Shown: in pieces, positions 55,380-64,000 of the stretch
How the letters are laid out: every line of letters starts with the position of its first letter
How positions within the stretch are numbered: the first letter of the stretch is position 1
DNA from: JAWKOK01 sp963765875
Lineage (GTDB): Bacteria > Chloroflexota > Anaerolineae > Caldilineales > Caldilineaceae
Assembly (NCBI GenBank): GCA_963765875.1
Contig: CAVXYK010000003.1
Coordinates: 298,824 to 362,823, forward strand
Direction of reading: 5' to 3'
DNA length: 64,000 nucleotides
The notes under the pieces: generated by a model
Databases searched by the model: none
The model's input: only the letters and a program-made list of their open reading frames with translations
Told to the model about the DNA's origin: nothing
Made by a program: the position numbers and the translations under genes

Positions 55380-56735
55380 CTAATCCGTGAATTTCGTACG
55401 CATGGTCACAAACTCCTCGGCCGAAGTGGGATGAATGCCGATGGTCGAGTCAAAGACGGCTTTGGTGGCGCCTGCCTTCAATGCCACGGCAAGGCCCTGC
55501 ACGATCTCTCCGGCATCGGGGCCGACCATGTGGACGCCCAGCACGCGGTCGCTCTCGGGCTCCACCACAAGCTTCATCATGGTGCGCTCGTCACGTCCAC
55601 TGAGCGTGTGCTTCATCGGGCGAAAGCTGGTCTTATAAATATCGACATCTTCAAATTGAAGACGCGCCTGTTCTTCACTGAGGCCCACGGTGGCTGCATT
55701 GGGTTGACTGAAGATCGCCGTGGGAATATTGCTGTAGTCGGGCTTGGTCGGCGTGTCGTTGAAGATCGTCTTCGCAAGAGCCATGCCCTCAGCCAGCGCG
55801 ACTGGCGTCAGATTGACTCGATCTGTCACATCGCCCACGGCATAGATATTAGGGACTGTCGTTCGTGAAAAGTCATCCACGATGACGGCCTTGCGATCAT
55901 CCAGCTCAATACCGACTTCCTCCAGACCAATGTCCTCGGATAGAGGAACACGCCCAGTGGCAAACATGATATGATCGACAACCTGCGTCGAACCATCCAG
56001 CAGTGTGGCATGAAGACCGTCCACCCGCTTGTCGATCCGGGTCACGTTGTTGGCGTAGCGGATATCGACGCCCTTCTTCTGAATCTCCTCGCTCAACGTG
56101 GTGCGGATGTCCATGTCAAATCCGCGTAGAATCAGATCTCCGCGACAGATCAAGGTGGTCTCGACGCCAAGGCCATTGAAGATGCCTGCAAACTCAACAC
56201 CGATGTATCCGCCGCCGACAATCAATACCCGCCCGCCGGTTTTGTCGAGATAGAAGGCCTCGTTTGAGCTGACAGCATGCTCAATACCGGGGATATCCGG
56301 CATCACCGGCCAGCCGCCCGTCGCAATCAGGATTGTCTCAGACGTGACGGTCTGGTCGCCGACCTGGACTGTGTGGGCATCGAGCAGGCGCGCATGGCCC
56401 TGGAACCGCTCGACGCCTGCGCTGTCGAGCATACGGGCATAGACTTCGTTGAGTCGAGCAATCTCGCGATCCTTCTCTGCGATCAACAACGGCCAATCGA
56501 TATGCGCCTCACCAACCGACCAGCCGAACCCGGCGGCATCCTCAAACGCTTCTCGATATTGGGAGGCAATGACCAGTAGTTTTTTTGGCACGCAACCGAC
56601 ATTGACACAAGTTCCGCCCAGATATCGTTCTTCCGCGACACCGACGTGAGCCCCGAATCCGGCGGCGATACGGCTTGCACGCACGCCGCCTGAACCGGCG
56701 CCAAGCACGAAGAGATCATAATCATAGGTTGCCAT
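55380..56735 (-). CDS. gor: Glutathione reductase
   Basis: An FAD-dependent NADPH:glutathione-disulfide oxidoreductase, 451 residues. The FAD site is YDLFVLGAGSGGVRASRIA, the redox pair C43/C48 is in GGTCVNVGCVPKK (the glutathione reductase form; lipoamide dehydrogenases have a different VPSK end), and the NAD(P) fold is VLIVGGGYIGVEFAG. The second FAD segment is IYAVGDVTDR and the C-terminal active base lies in GIHPTSAEEF. Its CICRGDLILRGFD region has the Arg pair favouring NADPH. ATG 56735 is chosen over 56783, since the latter would overlap the glutaredoxin gene. It starts 5 bases after glutaredoxin in the same operon. Confidence 0.9.
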   Translation of the reverse strand: MATYDYDLFVLGAGSGGVRASRIAAGFGAHVGVAEERYLGGTCVNVGCVPKKLLVIASQYREAFEDAAGFGWSVGEAHIDWPLLIAEKDREIARLNEVYARMLDSAGVERFQGHARLLDAHTVQVGDQTVTSETILIATGGWPVMPDIPGIEHAVSSNEAFYLDKTGGRVLIVGGGYIGVEFAGIFNGLGVETTLICRGDLILRGFDMDIRTTLSEEIQKKGVDIRYANNVTRIDKRVDGLHATLLDGSTQVVDHIMFATGRVPLSEDIGLEEVGIELDDRKAVIVDDFSRTTVPNIYAVGDVTDRVNLTPVALAEGMALAKTIFNDTPTKPDYSNIPTAIFSQPNAATVGLSEEQARLQFEDVDIYKTSFRPMKHTLSGRDERTMMKLVVEPESDRVLGVHMVGPDAGEIVQGLAVALKAGATKAVFDSTIGIHPTSAEEFVTMRTKFTD

Positions 56736-56740
56736 GATGT

Positions 56741-57010
56741 TTATGCGACCTCGTTGGCTTGCATCACGTTCTTTTTGACCCACTCGATGATGTCGTTGGA
56801 TTCATAGAGGACCTCACCATCGATCATCAACGCCGGCACTTGGCCTTTGCCACCGGCCTCGATTAATTCTCGGCGGGCGCTTGGATTCAGCAGCGTGTCC
56901 TTCTCGGGAATGACTACATTGTTTGCACTAAGAAAGCGACGCACACGTACGCAGTAGGGGCACATCACATTGTGATACAGCATTAGTTCGTGTTGGTTCA
57001 TGAAAAACAC
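56741..57010 (-). CDS. Glutaredoxin
   Basis: An 89-residue thioredoxin-fold protein (the first few residues, MFFMNQHEL, may be from an upstream start; ATG 57001 at MNQHELMLY is an alternative). It has the dithiol active site CPYC in YHNVMCPYCVRVRRFLSANN, the cis-proline region GGKGQVPALMIDGEVLYES and DIIEWVKKN. Glutaredoxins use glutathione to reduce disulfides, and the adjacent glutathione reductase completes the pathway. Both lie on the minus strand with a gap of 5 bases. Confidence 0.9.
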   Translation of the reverse strand: MFFMNQHELMLYHNVMCPYCVRVRRFLSANNVVIPEKDTLLNPSARRELIEAGGKGQVPALMIDGEVLYESNDIIEWVKKNVMQANEVA

Positions 57011-57216
57011 CTTGTGAAAGCTGGGAAGCGCAATTCGACACCTGAGATATCGTGAGCTATTAGGGACAGCCGGGCATTACGCCTTATCGAGTTTTACGAC
57101 CATCTTCCTTGCGGCGATTCTTGACAGAAAATAAGCATAGCATAGGCAATTCGGATTGAGCGTATGTGTTAGTACATGCGTTCCTTCAAGAATTCGGCAT
57201 CGAGAATCAGAGGGTA

Positions 57217-57250
57217 CAAAAAACGTCCGAAACCGACTTGGTTTCGGACG
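57217..57250 (-). terminator. Rho-independent terminator of the CBM48 gene
   Basis: CGTCCGAAACC and GGTTTCGGACG form a perfect 11-base stem (57224-57250), followed on the minus strand by T6 (57217-57222). It closes the transcript from the gene at 57463-57879. The remaining gap 57011-57462 shows nothing else. Confidence 0.85.
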
Positions 57251-57462
57251 TTCGAACATACGCTCCGGTACTTCACAACTGTCATTCTGATCACCCGACA
57301 AAGCGGGGTTTCGCAAAAACTACGAGAAACAAGATGCGATCAAACGTGTCCCGGTCATTCTGGGTGGGTCACCGTATCCAGATCGACCATCAAGACAGAT
57401 TAGCGAAGAATCTGGACGGCCATGCAGAGACCCTTCGTTACAGCGCACCTCCTGCTGTGCGA

Positions 57463-57879
57463 CTAGGCGGCAACCTCGGCCATCGTTTCCACTGCACGGG
57501 TGTCGGGAATGCAGACCGTCTTCCGGCAACGTTGCTCATGCACCATACTACTATCTTTGCCACATGCGATCTGAGTCGGCATCAGTTCGGCAATCACCAC
57601 GCTGTTGTCCTCGCCAAAAGAATTGGTCGTGAAATCATCGGCATGATAGTCAGTCTGCCAATGCCCATCAATGATATAGCGGAATTCGTAGCGCGTGCCG
57701 ACAGGAAGATCGAGCTCAACACGCCAGACGCCGTTTCGGGTCTGTCGCATCGACACTGAGTTCTTATCCCAATTATTGAAATCGCCGGTAACAAAGATTT
57801 TATCCGCCCAAATACAGGAAGGAAGTTCGAAAACCACTCGTACGTGGCCGGCAACCGTGGATTTCGATTTATATATCAT
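57463..57879 (-). CDS. CBM48/AMPK glycogen-binding domain protein
   Basis: A 138-residue protein. Residues about 8-90 form a CBM48/isoamylase N-terminal-like beta sandwich: VRVVFELPSCIWADKIFVTGDFNNWDKNS, then GVWRVELDLPVGTRYEFRYIIDGHWQTD. This is the early-set domain found in glycogen-branching enzymes and AMPK beta subunits; it usually binds glycogen or starch. No catalytic domain is attached, so it may be a stand-alone carbohydrate sensor or adaptor. The C-terminal 45 residues are Cys-containing and divergent. GGGAGG precedes ATG 57879 with good spacing, against the longer starts at 57909 and 57885. Confidence 0.8.
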   Translation of the reverse strand: MIYKSKSTVAGHVRVVFELPSCIWADKIFVTGDFNNWDKNSVSMRQTRNGVWRVELDLPVGTRYEFRYIIDGHWQTDYHADDFTTNSFGEDNSVVIAELMPTQIACGKDSSMVHEQRCRKTVCIPDTRAVETMAEVAA

Positions 57880-58335
57880 TCTCATACCTCCCGATGAACT
57901 CGCTGACACTGCGATTACACTTACTCATTCTAAGTCGCAGAAGTGGGCAGAGGTTCCAAAAATAGTGCGCTACTTGATAGGTAGTTGGCTTGACGACGTT
58001 CTGTTGTAGGCATTACGTCGTGCGAACGTCAGAATCATGCCAAGAGCGAGATTTTGTGCAATTTTGCACGAACCCCTTTCGACACAATTATAAACGAAAC
58101 GTGCTCCGAAACCAAAATAGGCCGTGTTCTTTCACACGATATCGAGACAAATCTACGGGACATGTATGAATCCTTGAGGAAGGCGGGACAGTCGATGAGA
58201 ATTTTGCCGCGTTCCAGCGCTGTTTCCAGAAATCGATAGATTCTGTGGGACCGGTAACACATGTTTCTGTCCCCAACCCGGCACGTCATTTTCAGTCAAC
58301 CTCGTTTTGAAAGCAGAAACAAAAGCAGAAACAAA

Positions 58336-58380
58336 AGAGATGGATATCTTTCTCCTCAAGTGAGAAAGCTACCCATCTCT
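58336..58380 (-). terminator. Terminator of leuS
   Basis: AGAGATGG and CCATCTCT pair at the outside and TTTCTC with GAGAAA inside, followed on the minus strand by TTTTGTTTCTGCTTTTG. It lies 74 bases after the leuS stop. Further upstream, 57880-58335 shows no other feature I can support. Confidence 0.65.
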
Positions 58381-58453
58381 GTACGTCTTCTTTGCTTATC
58401 GACTATCACCCTACCAGCGCCGAACTATGCCGGTCGGCCGACCGCAATCAGGC

Positions 58454-60937
58454 TTAGCCAACCACAACGTTGACCAGCTTGTTGGGTACGACAATCACCT
58501 TGCGCACCGTTTTGCCGTCCATCCACTTCTGGATATTGGGCAGATCCAACGCCAGCCGTTCCAGTTCATCCTTGGACAGACCGGGCGCAACCGCCAGCTT
58601 GTCTCGCACTTTGCCGTTGATCTGAACAACGACGGTGACTTCATCATCTTTGGCTTTCTCAGCTTCGCCCTCAGGCCACACCTGAACGTGAACACTGCCT
58701 TCGTTACCCAACCGATGCCACATCTCTTCACTGATGTGGGGGAAGATGGGCGCCATCATCAGCGTCAGGCTGCGGACGGCATCATCCCAGACGGGTGATC
58801 CGGCAACGGCCGTCTCCTTGACCTTGATCAGCATGTTGTTCAGCTCCATCATGGCGGCGATGGCCGTGTTGAAGCGGAAGTTCTCATGATCATCGGTCAC
58901 CTTGATGATCGTCTGATGCAGCTTGCGCTCCAGCGTGCGCACCTCATCTGCGCTCGGTTGGGCAGCAACATTGTTTGGCTTGGCTTCGTCAACAACCACG
59001 CTCCAGACACGATACATAAAACGGCTGATGCCTTCGATTGCGCTGGGATCCCAGGGACCGCCCTGGTCCCAGGGGCCGATGAACATCAGATAGCCGCGCA
59101 CCGTATCTGCGCCATACTGACCGACGACGTCGTCCGGGTTGATCACGTTGCCCCGGCTTTTGGACATCTTCTCGCCATCCGGTCCCAGAATCATGCCCTG
59201 ATTAAACAGCCGTTCCATCGGCTCATCAAAGGGCAGCACGCCCAGCGTGTTCAGCACCTTGGTGAAGAAGCGGATATACAGCAGATGCATGGTGGCATGC
59301 TCGATACCGCCGGTGTACTGGTCGATGGGCAACCAGTAGTCACCCTGCTCCACATTCCAGGGAATGTCATCCGGACTCAGGCTCTCGCCCGATTTCCAGT
59401 AGGGCGTCACATAGGCATAGGGATACCAACTGGAGCACATGAAGGTGTCCATGGTGTCGGTCTCCCGTTTGGCCGGGCCGCCGCAGTTCGGGCAATCTAC
59501 GTTCAGAAAGCCCTCGTGGTACTTCAGCGGGCTCTCGCCAGTCGGTTTGAACTCTGCATCATCGGGCAGCAGCACGGGCAGATCCTCGTAGGGAACCGGT
59601 ACAGTGCCACAGGTATCGCAATAAATGATCGGGATGGGCGTTCCCCACATACGCTGGCGGCTGATCAGCCAGTCGCGCAACCGATAATTGACCGCAGCCT
59701 CACCCTTGCTGTTCTCTTCCAGCCAAGCTGTGACATCCTCGACGGCGCCGGCGACCGGCGTACCACTGAAGTGGCCACTGTTGATCATTTCGCCCTGATC
59801 CTTGGATGCATAGGCTTCTTCCATTGGGCCGGTTGCGCCGTCAGGGCCCGTGATTACACGACGGATCTCCAGGCCGAACTTGGTGGCGAATTCGAAGTCA
59901 CGTTCGTCGTGTGCAGGCACGGCCATGATGGCGCCGGTGCCATAACCCATCATCACATAGTCAGCAATCCAGATGGGAATGCGCTCGTCGTTGACCGGGT
60001 TGATGGCATAGCCGCCGGTGAAGACGCCACTCTTCTCCTTGTCGGCCGCAGTGCGTTGGATCTCATCCATGCGCTCGGCTTCGTCGCGATACTTCTGCAC
60101 CGCATGCTGGTGCTCGTGGGTGGTCACGCTTTCGACCAGTGGATGTTCAGGCGCCAGCACCATGAAGGTCGCCCCCCACAGCGTATCCGGCCGTGTGGTG
60201 AAGATCTCGATGGGGTCGCCGTTCTCGGTTGTGAAGGTGACCTGGGCGCCGGTGCTGCGACCGATCCAATTGGTCTGCATGGTCTTGACGCGCTCAGGCC
60301 AGTCGATGCGTTCCAGTCCCTCCAGCAGTTCGTCGGCGTAGTCGGTGATGCGGAATTTCCATTGGTCCAGTTCACGCTTGATGACCTGGGTACCGCAGCG
60401 TTCACAGCGGCGCTCCTCGCCCCAGACCTGCTCACGCGCCAGAGTCGTGTTGCAGCTCGGGCAGAAGTCGACCGGCGCCAGTTCGCGGTAGGCAACATCC
60501 GCATCATAGAACTTGCGGAAGAACCACTGTGTCCACTTATAGAACTCGGGATCACAGGTGACGGCCTCTCGATCCCAGGACCACATCGCGCCCATCTTCT
60601 TCATCTGGTCGCGCATGCGCTCGATGTTGGCATAGGTCCACTTGACCGGGTGTGTATTGTTCTGGATCGCAGCGTTCTCAGCGGGCAGGCCGAAGGCGTC
60701 AAAGCCTGGTGGGAAAAAGACGTTATAGCCGTTCATCCGTCGCCAGCGTGCGCCTGCATCGGAGGGCGTGAACGCATACCAGTGACCCGTATGCAGGTCG
60801 CCGGACGGGTAGGGCAGCATGGTCAGTGCGTACCACTTGGGCTTCTCCGGATCTTCGACTGTGTCATACAGACCTTGGTCTACCCAGGTACGTTGCCATC
60901 TGGGCTCGATCTCTTGATGGTTATATTTGTCAGCCAC
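58454..60937 (-). CDS. leuS: Leucyl-tRNA synthetase
   Basis: A class Ia synthetase of 827 residues. It charges tRNA-Leu and edits mischarged Ile/norvaline. The catalytic HIGH motif is HTGHW in YPSGDLHTGHWYAFTP, followed by zinc-binding cysteines (FCPSC...RCERCG), the CP1 editing domain (about 220-420, with GTGAIMAVPAHDERDFEFA), the KMSKS loop GEKMSKSRGNV and the anticodon-binding and C-terminal domains ending in KVIVVPNKLVNVVVG. The length is a little short for LeuRS, within the family range. AGGAGG precedes ATG 60937 by six bases. A leader of about 300 bases with hairpins lies upstream. Confidence 0.96.
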   Translation of the reverse strand: MADKYNHQEIEPRWQRTWVDQGLYDTVEDPEKPKWYALTMLPYPSGDLHTGHWYAFTPSDAGARWRRMNGYNVFFPPGFDAFGLPAENAAIQNNTHPVKWTYANIERMRDQMKKMGAMWSWDREAVTCDPEFYKWTQWFFRKFYDADVAYRELAPVDFCPSCNTTLAREQVWGEERRCERCGTQVIKRELDQWKFRITDYADELLEGLERIDWPERVKTMQTNWIGRSTGAQVTFTTENGDPIEIFTTRPDTLWGATFMVLAPEHPLVESVTTHEHQHAVQKYRDEAERMDEIQRTAADKEKSGVFTGGYAINPVNDERIPIWIADYVMMGYGTGAIMAVPAHDERDFEFATKFGLEIRRVITGPDGATGPMEEAYASKDQGEMINSGHFSGTPVAGAVEDVTAWLEENSKGEAAVNYRLRDWLISRQRMWGTPIPIIYCDTCGTVPVPYEDLPVLLPDDAEFKPTGESPLKYHEGFLNVDCPNCGGPAKRETDTMDTFMCSSWYPYAYVTPYWKSGESLSPDDIPWNVEQGDYWLPIDQYTGGIEHATMHLLYIRFFTKVLNTLGVLPFDEPMERLFNQGMILGPDGEKMSKSRGNVINPDDVVGQYGADTVRGYLMFIGPWDQGGPWDPSAIEGISRFMYRVWSVVVDEAKPNNVAAQPSADEVRTLERKLHQTIIKVTDDHENFRFNTAIAAMMELNNMLIKVKETAVAGSPVWDDAVRSLTLMMAPIFPHISEEMWHRLGNEGSVHVQVWPEGEAEKAKDDEVTVVVQINGKVRDKLAVAPGLSKDELERLALDLPNIQKWMDGKTVRKVIVVPNKLVNVVVG

Positions 60938-61260
60938 AATGGCCTCCTAAAGCGAAATCAATTGACAAAAGACAGGTGAAGTCGTATCACCACATCTATG
61001 TTTTTCATTGGTTTGGATTGATTCAGACAAAACGAAAGACGCAAAACGTGGCGTCATTGATGCCTGCTCTTGCTGAGGCATCAACGCTCACGTCCTACGT
61101 CTTCAACTGGCCCGCGGACCCAGCCGGAAAGGGCCGGACAATGCGGGCTATCTAAGCGCGACCATACCGCCGACGGCGGTCGCCGGTTTTTTGCGTCCGG
61201 TGGGTATGTGATTCGAAATTTGGCCGTACGAATATTGCTTACCCATGATAAAATATAGTA
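60938..61260 (-). promoter_or_regulatory. leuS leader with hairpins
   Basis: The minus-strand leader contains stems at about 61062-61085 (GATGCCT/AGGCATC), 61039-61055 (GACGC/GCGTC) and 61160-61185 (GCGACCGCC/GGCGGTATGGTCGC), the last with A/T-rich bases beside it. I looked for a T-box (AGGGTGGNACCGCG) and found only a poor partial match (GCGGTATGGTCGCG), so I do not claim one. The remainder to the kinase start at 61424 shows nothing else. Confidence 0.3.
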
Positions 61261-61423
61261 TAGCACACAAGTCAAGATCGAAAATAACATTTCACATAGT
61301 AGTAACCGCCATTCCATCCTCGTAATCACATTCGATCGACGGCACGCCACAGACAAATCGAATCAGAATCGACGGAACATCACTGTAGCCGATCTGTAGC
61401 CAGTTGCATGATAGGGTACACAA

Positions 61424-63499
61424 ATGACCATCCATGAGACCGATCCTTCCGAACTAGCGATGACGATCCTGCGCCAATTTGCCGGTGGACCCGGCCCGCC
61501 GGAAAACAACCTGGTCCGCTTTGGTCTGCCCATCGCCATGTGGACGATCTTGCTTATGATCGCATGGTCACGGCAGCGGACACAAGGCTTCCCGCGCGAG
61601 CGCTGGTTGGTGTGGGCCTTTGGCCTAGGGCTCACGCGTGAGCTCTTCATGTTTGGACGAACTATACAGCGCATGTCCGACAGCTCATCTGTGGAAGGTA
61701 CCTTCTTGCACCCCCTGGAACATGCGTTGACGATGACCACGGTCGTCGTGGTTGCTGGAGCGTTTCTACGCTATGTGCTGGACGCCCCATCACTGGCTCG
61801 CCGCTATCTTCAGGCGGGAAGCATTGCCATCGTTGTCGGCATGTCGATTGTCTTCTACTCATGGCCCCGGCGCTTGGCAGTTAGCCCGCAAGTCCATTTT
61901 CACCAGACCTGGGAAGCATGGGTCTTCCACGCACCAACCTCTGTCCTGATCCTTCTCGCCGTCTATTTTCTGATCAAGAGGCCCGGTTGGCTGTCCAGAG
62001 TGGTTTCGACGGCACTGTTGTTTTTCTTCATGGGTGAGTTCCTTTTCCTCGTTAACTTCGCTACGAGGGCCGCCCACAATGTGTACTTCTGTCCCATTGC
62101 CAACAGCTTTCACATGTTGGCGATCCCACTCTTGGGCTACGTCTACCTGCGGGAACAGTCTATAGAGAAACGACAGTCTGAAGAAAAGTTGACCACCTAC
62201 CGCGTCCACCTGGAAGATCTGGTAGAGGAGCGGACGACCGAGTTACAGTCCGTCAATGCTCAACTTACACTCCTACATCAAGCCAGCATCAAGCTGGCCT
62301 CCACGTTAGAAATCGATCAAGTCAATCAGATCATCGCCCAGCAGTCATGTAGACTGTTGGGTGGGGAGAAGGCTTGTGTACTCAATTGGGAAAAGGAGGA
62401 ACAGATACTTACGCTGGCTGCGTCACAAGGATTAGACAATGACATGCAAGAAACCGTGAGGATGCTGGCGATATCGAGCGAATGCTCACCGGGACCCTTG
62501 ATCCTCTCCAGGCCAATTGTTGTCTCCGCTCCCCAGCATGACGCGCCAGATCTGGACAAGTGGAGGCAAGCACTCGATGCCAAATCGTTACTCTATCTAC
62601 CTATTTGGGAGAGTGAGTTCACGACGACGCTTCTGATCGCGACGAATTCAACAGCCGGCAAAAAGTGGCGAGATGATGAGTTGAGCACAATCGAAAGTTT
62701 TTCCAACCATGCGTCCGCTGCACTGGAAAACGGCTATCTTCACCAGCAGTTGGAATGGGCCACGGCGTTGGAAGAACGTCAGCGAATTGCCGCTAATATC
62801 CACGACGGTCTGGCTCAGACATTGAGTCTTATCGGATTGAAGCTTGACCAATTCATCAATACGTTCGCCTCGCAGTCGAACAATGGCAAGGAAGCAGAGA
62901 TAGCCGGTATTCGAACAGCAGTTGAGCAGGCATCTCTTGAGGCGCGCCGATCGATCGCAAGCCTGCACCAGCCGCCTGCTCCGCGCCAGCCCCTTCAAGA
63001 GTTGCTCTCGGAGCTAATGTCCCGGATCATTCAGGTTGACACTCCGGCAGCACAGATTCATTTCGAATCACCTGAGCCACTCTACCTAAACGCAGAAGCA
63101 GCCAGTCGACTACTTCCCATCGTCCAGGAGATGCTGGTGAATGCGCTTCATCATTCAGGATCCGAGCATATTGCCCTTTCGCTCAAATACGACGATCGCC
63201 TGGGGTCCATCTTAGTGGAAGATGATGGCTGTGGTTTTGATCTCGATAGATTACACACTGATAATTCGGGCCACTTTGGGCTAACTATCATGCGAGCACG
63301 CGCCGCCCAACTCAACGGTCAGATCAAGGTTGAGTCTGCCCCCGGACGAGGCACCCGCGTCTACCTTCAATGGCCGATGGGAAACGGACATCGACAAGCT
63401 GGGCCGGCAAGAAAACCAATCCTCCAGAGCGCTCAACGTTTGCAGACAGAACCTTGGAGAAAACGTAATGGACAAGTATCGCGTGCTACTAGTCGATGA
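61424..63499 (+). CDS. Membrane sensor histidine kinase with GAF domain (HisKA_3)
   Basis: A 691-residue kinase. An N-terminal membrane region of about seven helices (about 30-240) has GFPRERWLVWAFGLG and ANSFHMLAIPLLGYVYL. It is followed by a coiled-coil linker (about 250-280, LVEERTTELQSVNAQLTLL), a GAF domain (about 290-450) and HisKA_3 with phospho-acceptor H460 in AANIHDGLAQTLSLIGLK. The HATPase_c domain has IVQEMLVNALHHSGSEH, VEDDGCGFDL and GLTIMRARA. The seven-helix sensor with PRERW-like motifs resembles the 7TMR-type input modules, ligand unknown. The cognate regulator starts inside its last codons, overlapping by 32 bases. Confidence 0.9.
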   Translation: MTIHETDPSELAMTILRQFAGGPGPPENNLVRFGLPIAMWTILLMIAWSRQRTQGFPRERWLVWAFGLGLTRELFMFGRTIQRMSDSSSVEGTFLHPLEHALTMTTVVVVAGAFLRYVLDAPSLARRYLQAGSIAIVVGMSIVFYSWPRRLAVSPQVHFHQTWEAWVFHAPTSVLILLAVYFLIKRPGWLSRVVSTALLFFFMGEFLFLVNFATRAAHNVYFCPIANSFHMLAIPLLGYVYLREQSIEKRQSEEKLTTYRVHLEDLVEERTTELQSVNAQLTLLHQASIKLASTLEIDQVNQIIAQQSCRLLGGEKACVLNWEKEEQILTLAASQGLDNDMQETVRMLAISSECSPGPLILSRPIVVSAPQHDAPDLDKWRQALDAKSLLYLPIWESEFTTTLLIATNSTAGKKWRDDELSTIESFSNHASAALENGYLHQQLEWATALEERQRIAANIHDGLAQTLSLIGLKLDQFINTFASQSNNGKEAEIAGIRTAVEQASLEARRSIASLHQPPAPRQPLQELLSELMSRIIQVDTPAAQIHFESPEPLYLNAEAASRLLPIVQEMLVNALHHSGSEHIALSLKYDDRLGSILVEDDGCGFDLDRLHTDNSGHFGLTIMRARAAQLNGQIKVESAPGRGTRVYLQWPMGNGHRQAGPARKPILQSAQRLQTEPWRKRNGQVSRATSR

Positions 63500-64000
63500 C
63501 CATCGACTGTTCTGCGAGGGCCTTCGGAATATCCTCGATAGCCAGGACGATTTCGACGTGGTCGGTGAGGCAAAAGACGGCGTTGAGGCCATGATCAAAG
63601 CGCACGCAAAGAAGCCCGACCTCATCATCATGGATGTGGCCATGCCCGCAATGGATGGCCTGGAAGCAACTCGCAAGATCAAACAGGAACTACCTGACAC
63701 CATTATCGTGATGTTGACCGTACAGGACGATGACGAGAAACTCTTTCAGGCAATCCGTTATGGCGCCCAAGGGTATCTTCTCAAGACCATTCGTGCCCAG
63801 GAGATGCTCGCCATGTTACGCGGTGCGGTTCGTGGCGAAGCCGCTATCACTCCCGCCCTGGGTGGCCACATGCTGGAGGAGTTTCGCCGCGTCAGCAAGC
63901 AAGCAGGTGAGGAAACGATCCAGGATGAAATTGTGCTGACTGCAAGGGAGCAGGAGATTCTCAGTCTCGTTGCTGAAGGCGCGACCAATATGGAGATCGC
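63468..64000 (+). CDS. LuxR/NarL-family response regulator, 3' partial
   Basis: Starts at ATG 63468 and is cut by the window edge after 177 residues. The receiver domain has LLVDDHRLFCEGL, phospho-acceptor D56 in LIIMDVAMPAMDG, the switch Thr in MLTVQDDDE and the Lys of YLLKTIRAQE. The C-terminal LuxR HTH begins at about residue 162 (LTAREQEILSLVAEGATNMEI). GGAGAAAACGTA lies upstream. It overlaps the end of the kinase gene by 32 bases, indicating tight coupling between the two. Confidence 0.93.
   Translation, partial: MDKYRVLLVDDHRLFCEGLRNILDSQDDFDVVGEAKDGVEAMIKAHAKKPDLIIMDVAMPAMDGLEATRKIKQELPDTIIVMLTVQDDDEKLFQAIRYGAQGYLLKTIRAQEMLAMLRGAVRGEAAITPALGGHMLEEFRRVSKQAGEETIQDEIVLTAREQEILSLVAEGATNMEI

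Noticed and set aside
58886..60979. 697-residue open frame on the plus strand across leuS
   Set aside because: It is the antisense of leuS; leuS has all family motifs and a good ribosome-binding site, while the plus-strand frame shows no domain pattern and arises from codon bias.
60938..61260. T-box riboswitch upstream of leuS
   Set aside because: Only a loose match to part of the antiterminator sequence was found and no specifier stem could be placed, so it is reported only as a structured leader.
1..64000. tRNA, rRNA genes and CRISPR arrays
   Set aside because: No TTCGAAT-type T-arm in a cloverleaf context, no rRNA signature and no regularly spaced repeat-spacer unit was seen. Short tandem repeats (16845, 42278, 44571) have no spacers of equal length.

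Overview
The window looks like a contiguous piece of chromosome from a Chloroflexota bacterium, most likely of the Caldilineae/Anaerolineae group. This is inferred from gene style: GEVED-type secreted proteins, many HisKA_3/LuxR two-component pairs, large HTH-NB-ARC-TPR regulators, pyruvate-dehydrogenase genes in the order E1alpha-E1beta-E2, and GT-C glycosyltransferases with C-terminal beta modules. No rRNA, tRNA, CRISPR array, transposase or phage gene was seen. Both strands are used in short operons.

Layout. 1-2880: end of an oligopeptide ABC transporter (permease plus a fused DppD-DppF ATPase). 3443-5227: a Rieske domain fused to a cytochrome P450. 5741-7087: an alpha-oxoamine synthase. 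7306-10588: a partly decayed minus-strand cluster of small proteins and a berberine-bridge-type FAD oxidoreductase, facing a large XRE-NB-ARC-TPR regulator (10741-13764). 13795-17372: HAD hydrolase, a headless sigma4-GNAT protein, a GH43 lipoprotein and a DUF1801 protein. 17621-20629: TrkH, TrkA and a 39-residue lipoprotein. 20921-23426: a histidine kinase/LuxR regulator pair and a degenerate receiver. 24179-26354: ParB-like and DUF427 genes and a beta-carbonic anhydrase. 26583-31330: 2-oxoacid dehydrogenase E2, E1beta and E1alpha, then a short-chain dehydrogenase. 31676-36433: a 1585-residue secreted GEVED protein. 36844-44562: zinc-ribbon protein, HtrA-type protease, LysM/lamin-tail protein, a basic/acidic protein, AsnS, a WecA/MraY-type transferase and TsaD. 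44936-53743: three membrane glycosyltransferases sharing a C-terminal module, with RsmD and a lipoprotein between them. 53947-57010: radical SAM protein, glutathione reductase and glutaredoxin. 57463-60937: a CBM48 protein and LeuS. 61424 to the end: a second histidine kinase/LuxR regulator pair, cut by the window edge.

Two properties cut across the window. First, about 16 single-base insertions or deletions break otherwise well-preserved reading frames in 14 genes, including housekeeping ones (trkA, trkH, rsmD, E2). This pattern fits uncorrected sequencing or assembly errors better than mass pseudogenisation, so I give each such gene its full span and mark the break. Second, the intergenic spaces carry several families of non-coding inverted-repeat elements: three copies of a palindromic element with near-identical ends (26374, 36509, 40648), two copies of a hairpin element (23932, 44738), a nested four-arm repeat (5267-5499) and some single hairpins. 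Their ends and internal palindromes resemble MITEs.

The most distinctive coding feature is the Rieske-P450 fusion. Next are the cluster around the NB-ARC regulator, the receiver with glutamate at its phosphorylation site, the sigma factor without region 2, an E2 with two apparent peripheral-subunit-binding domains, and the tiny lipoprotein gene with its own terminator.
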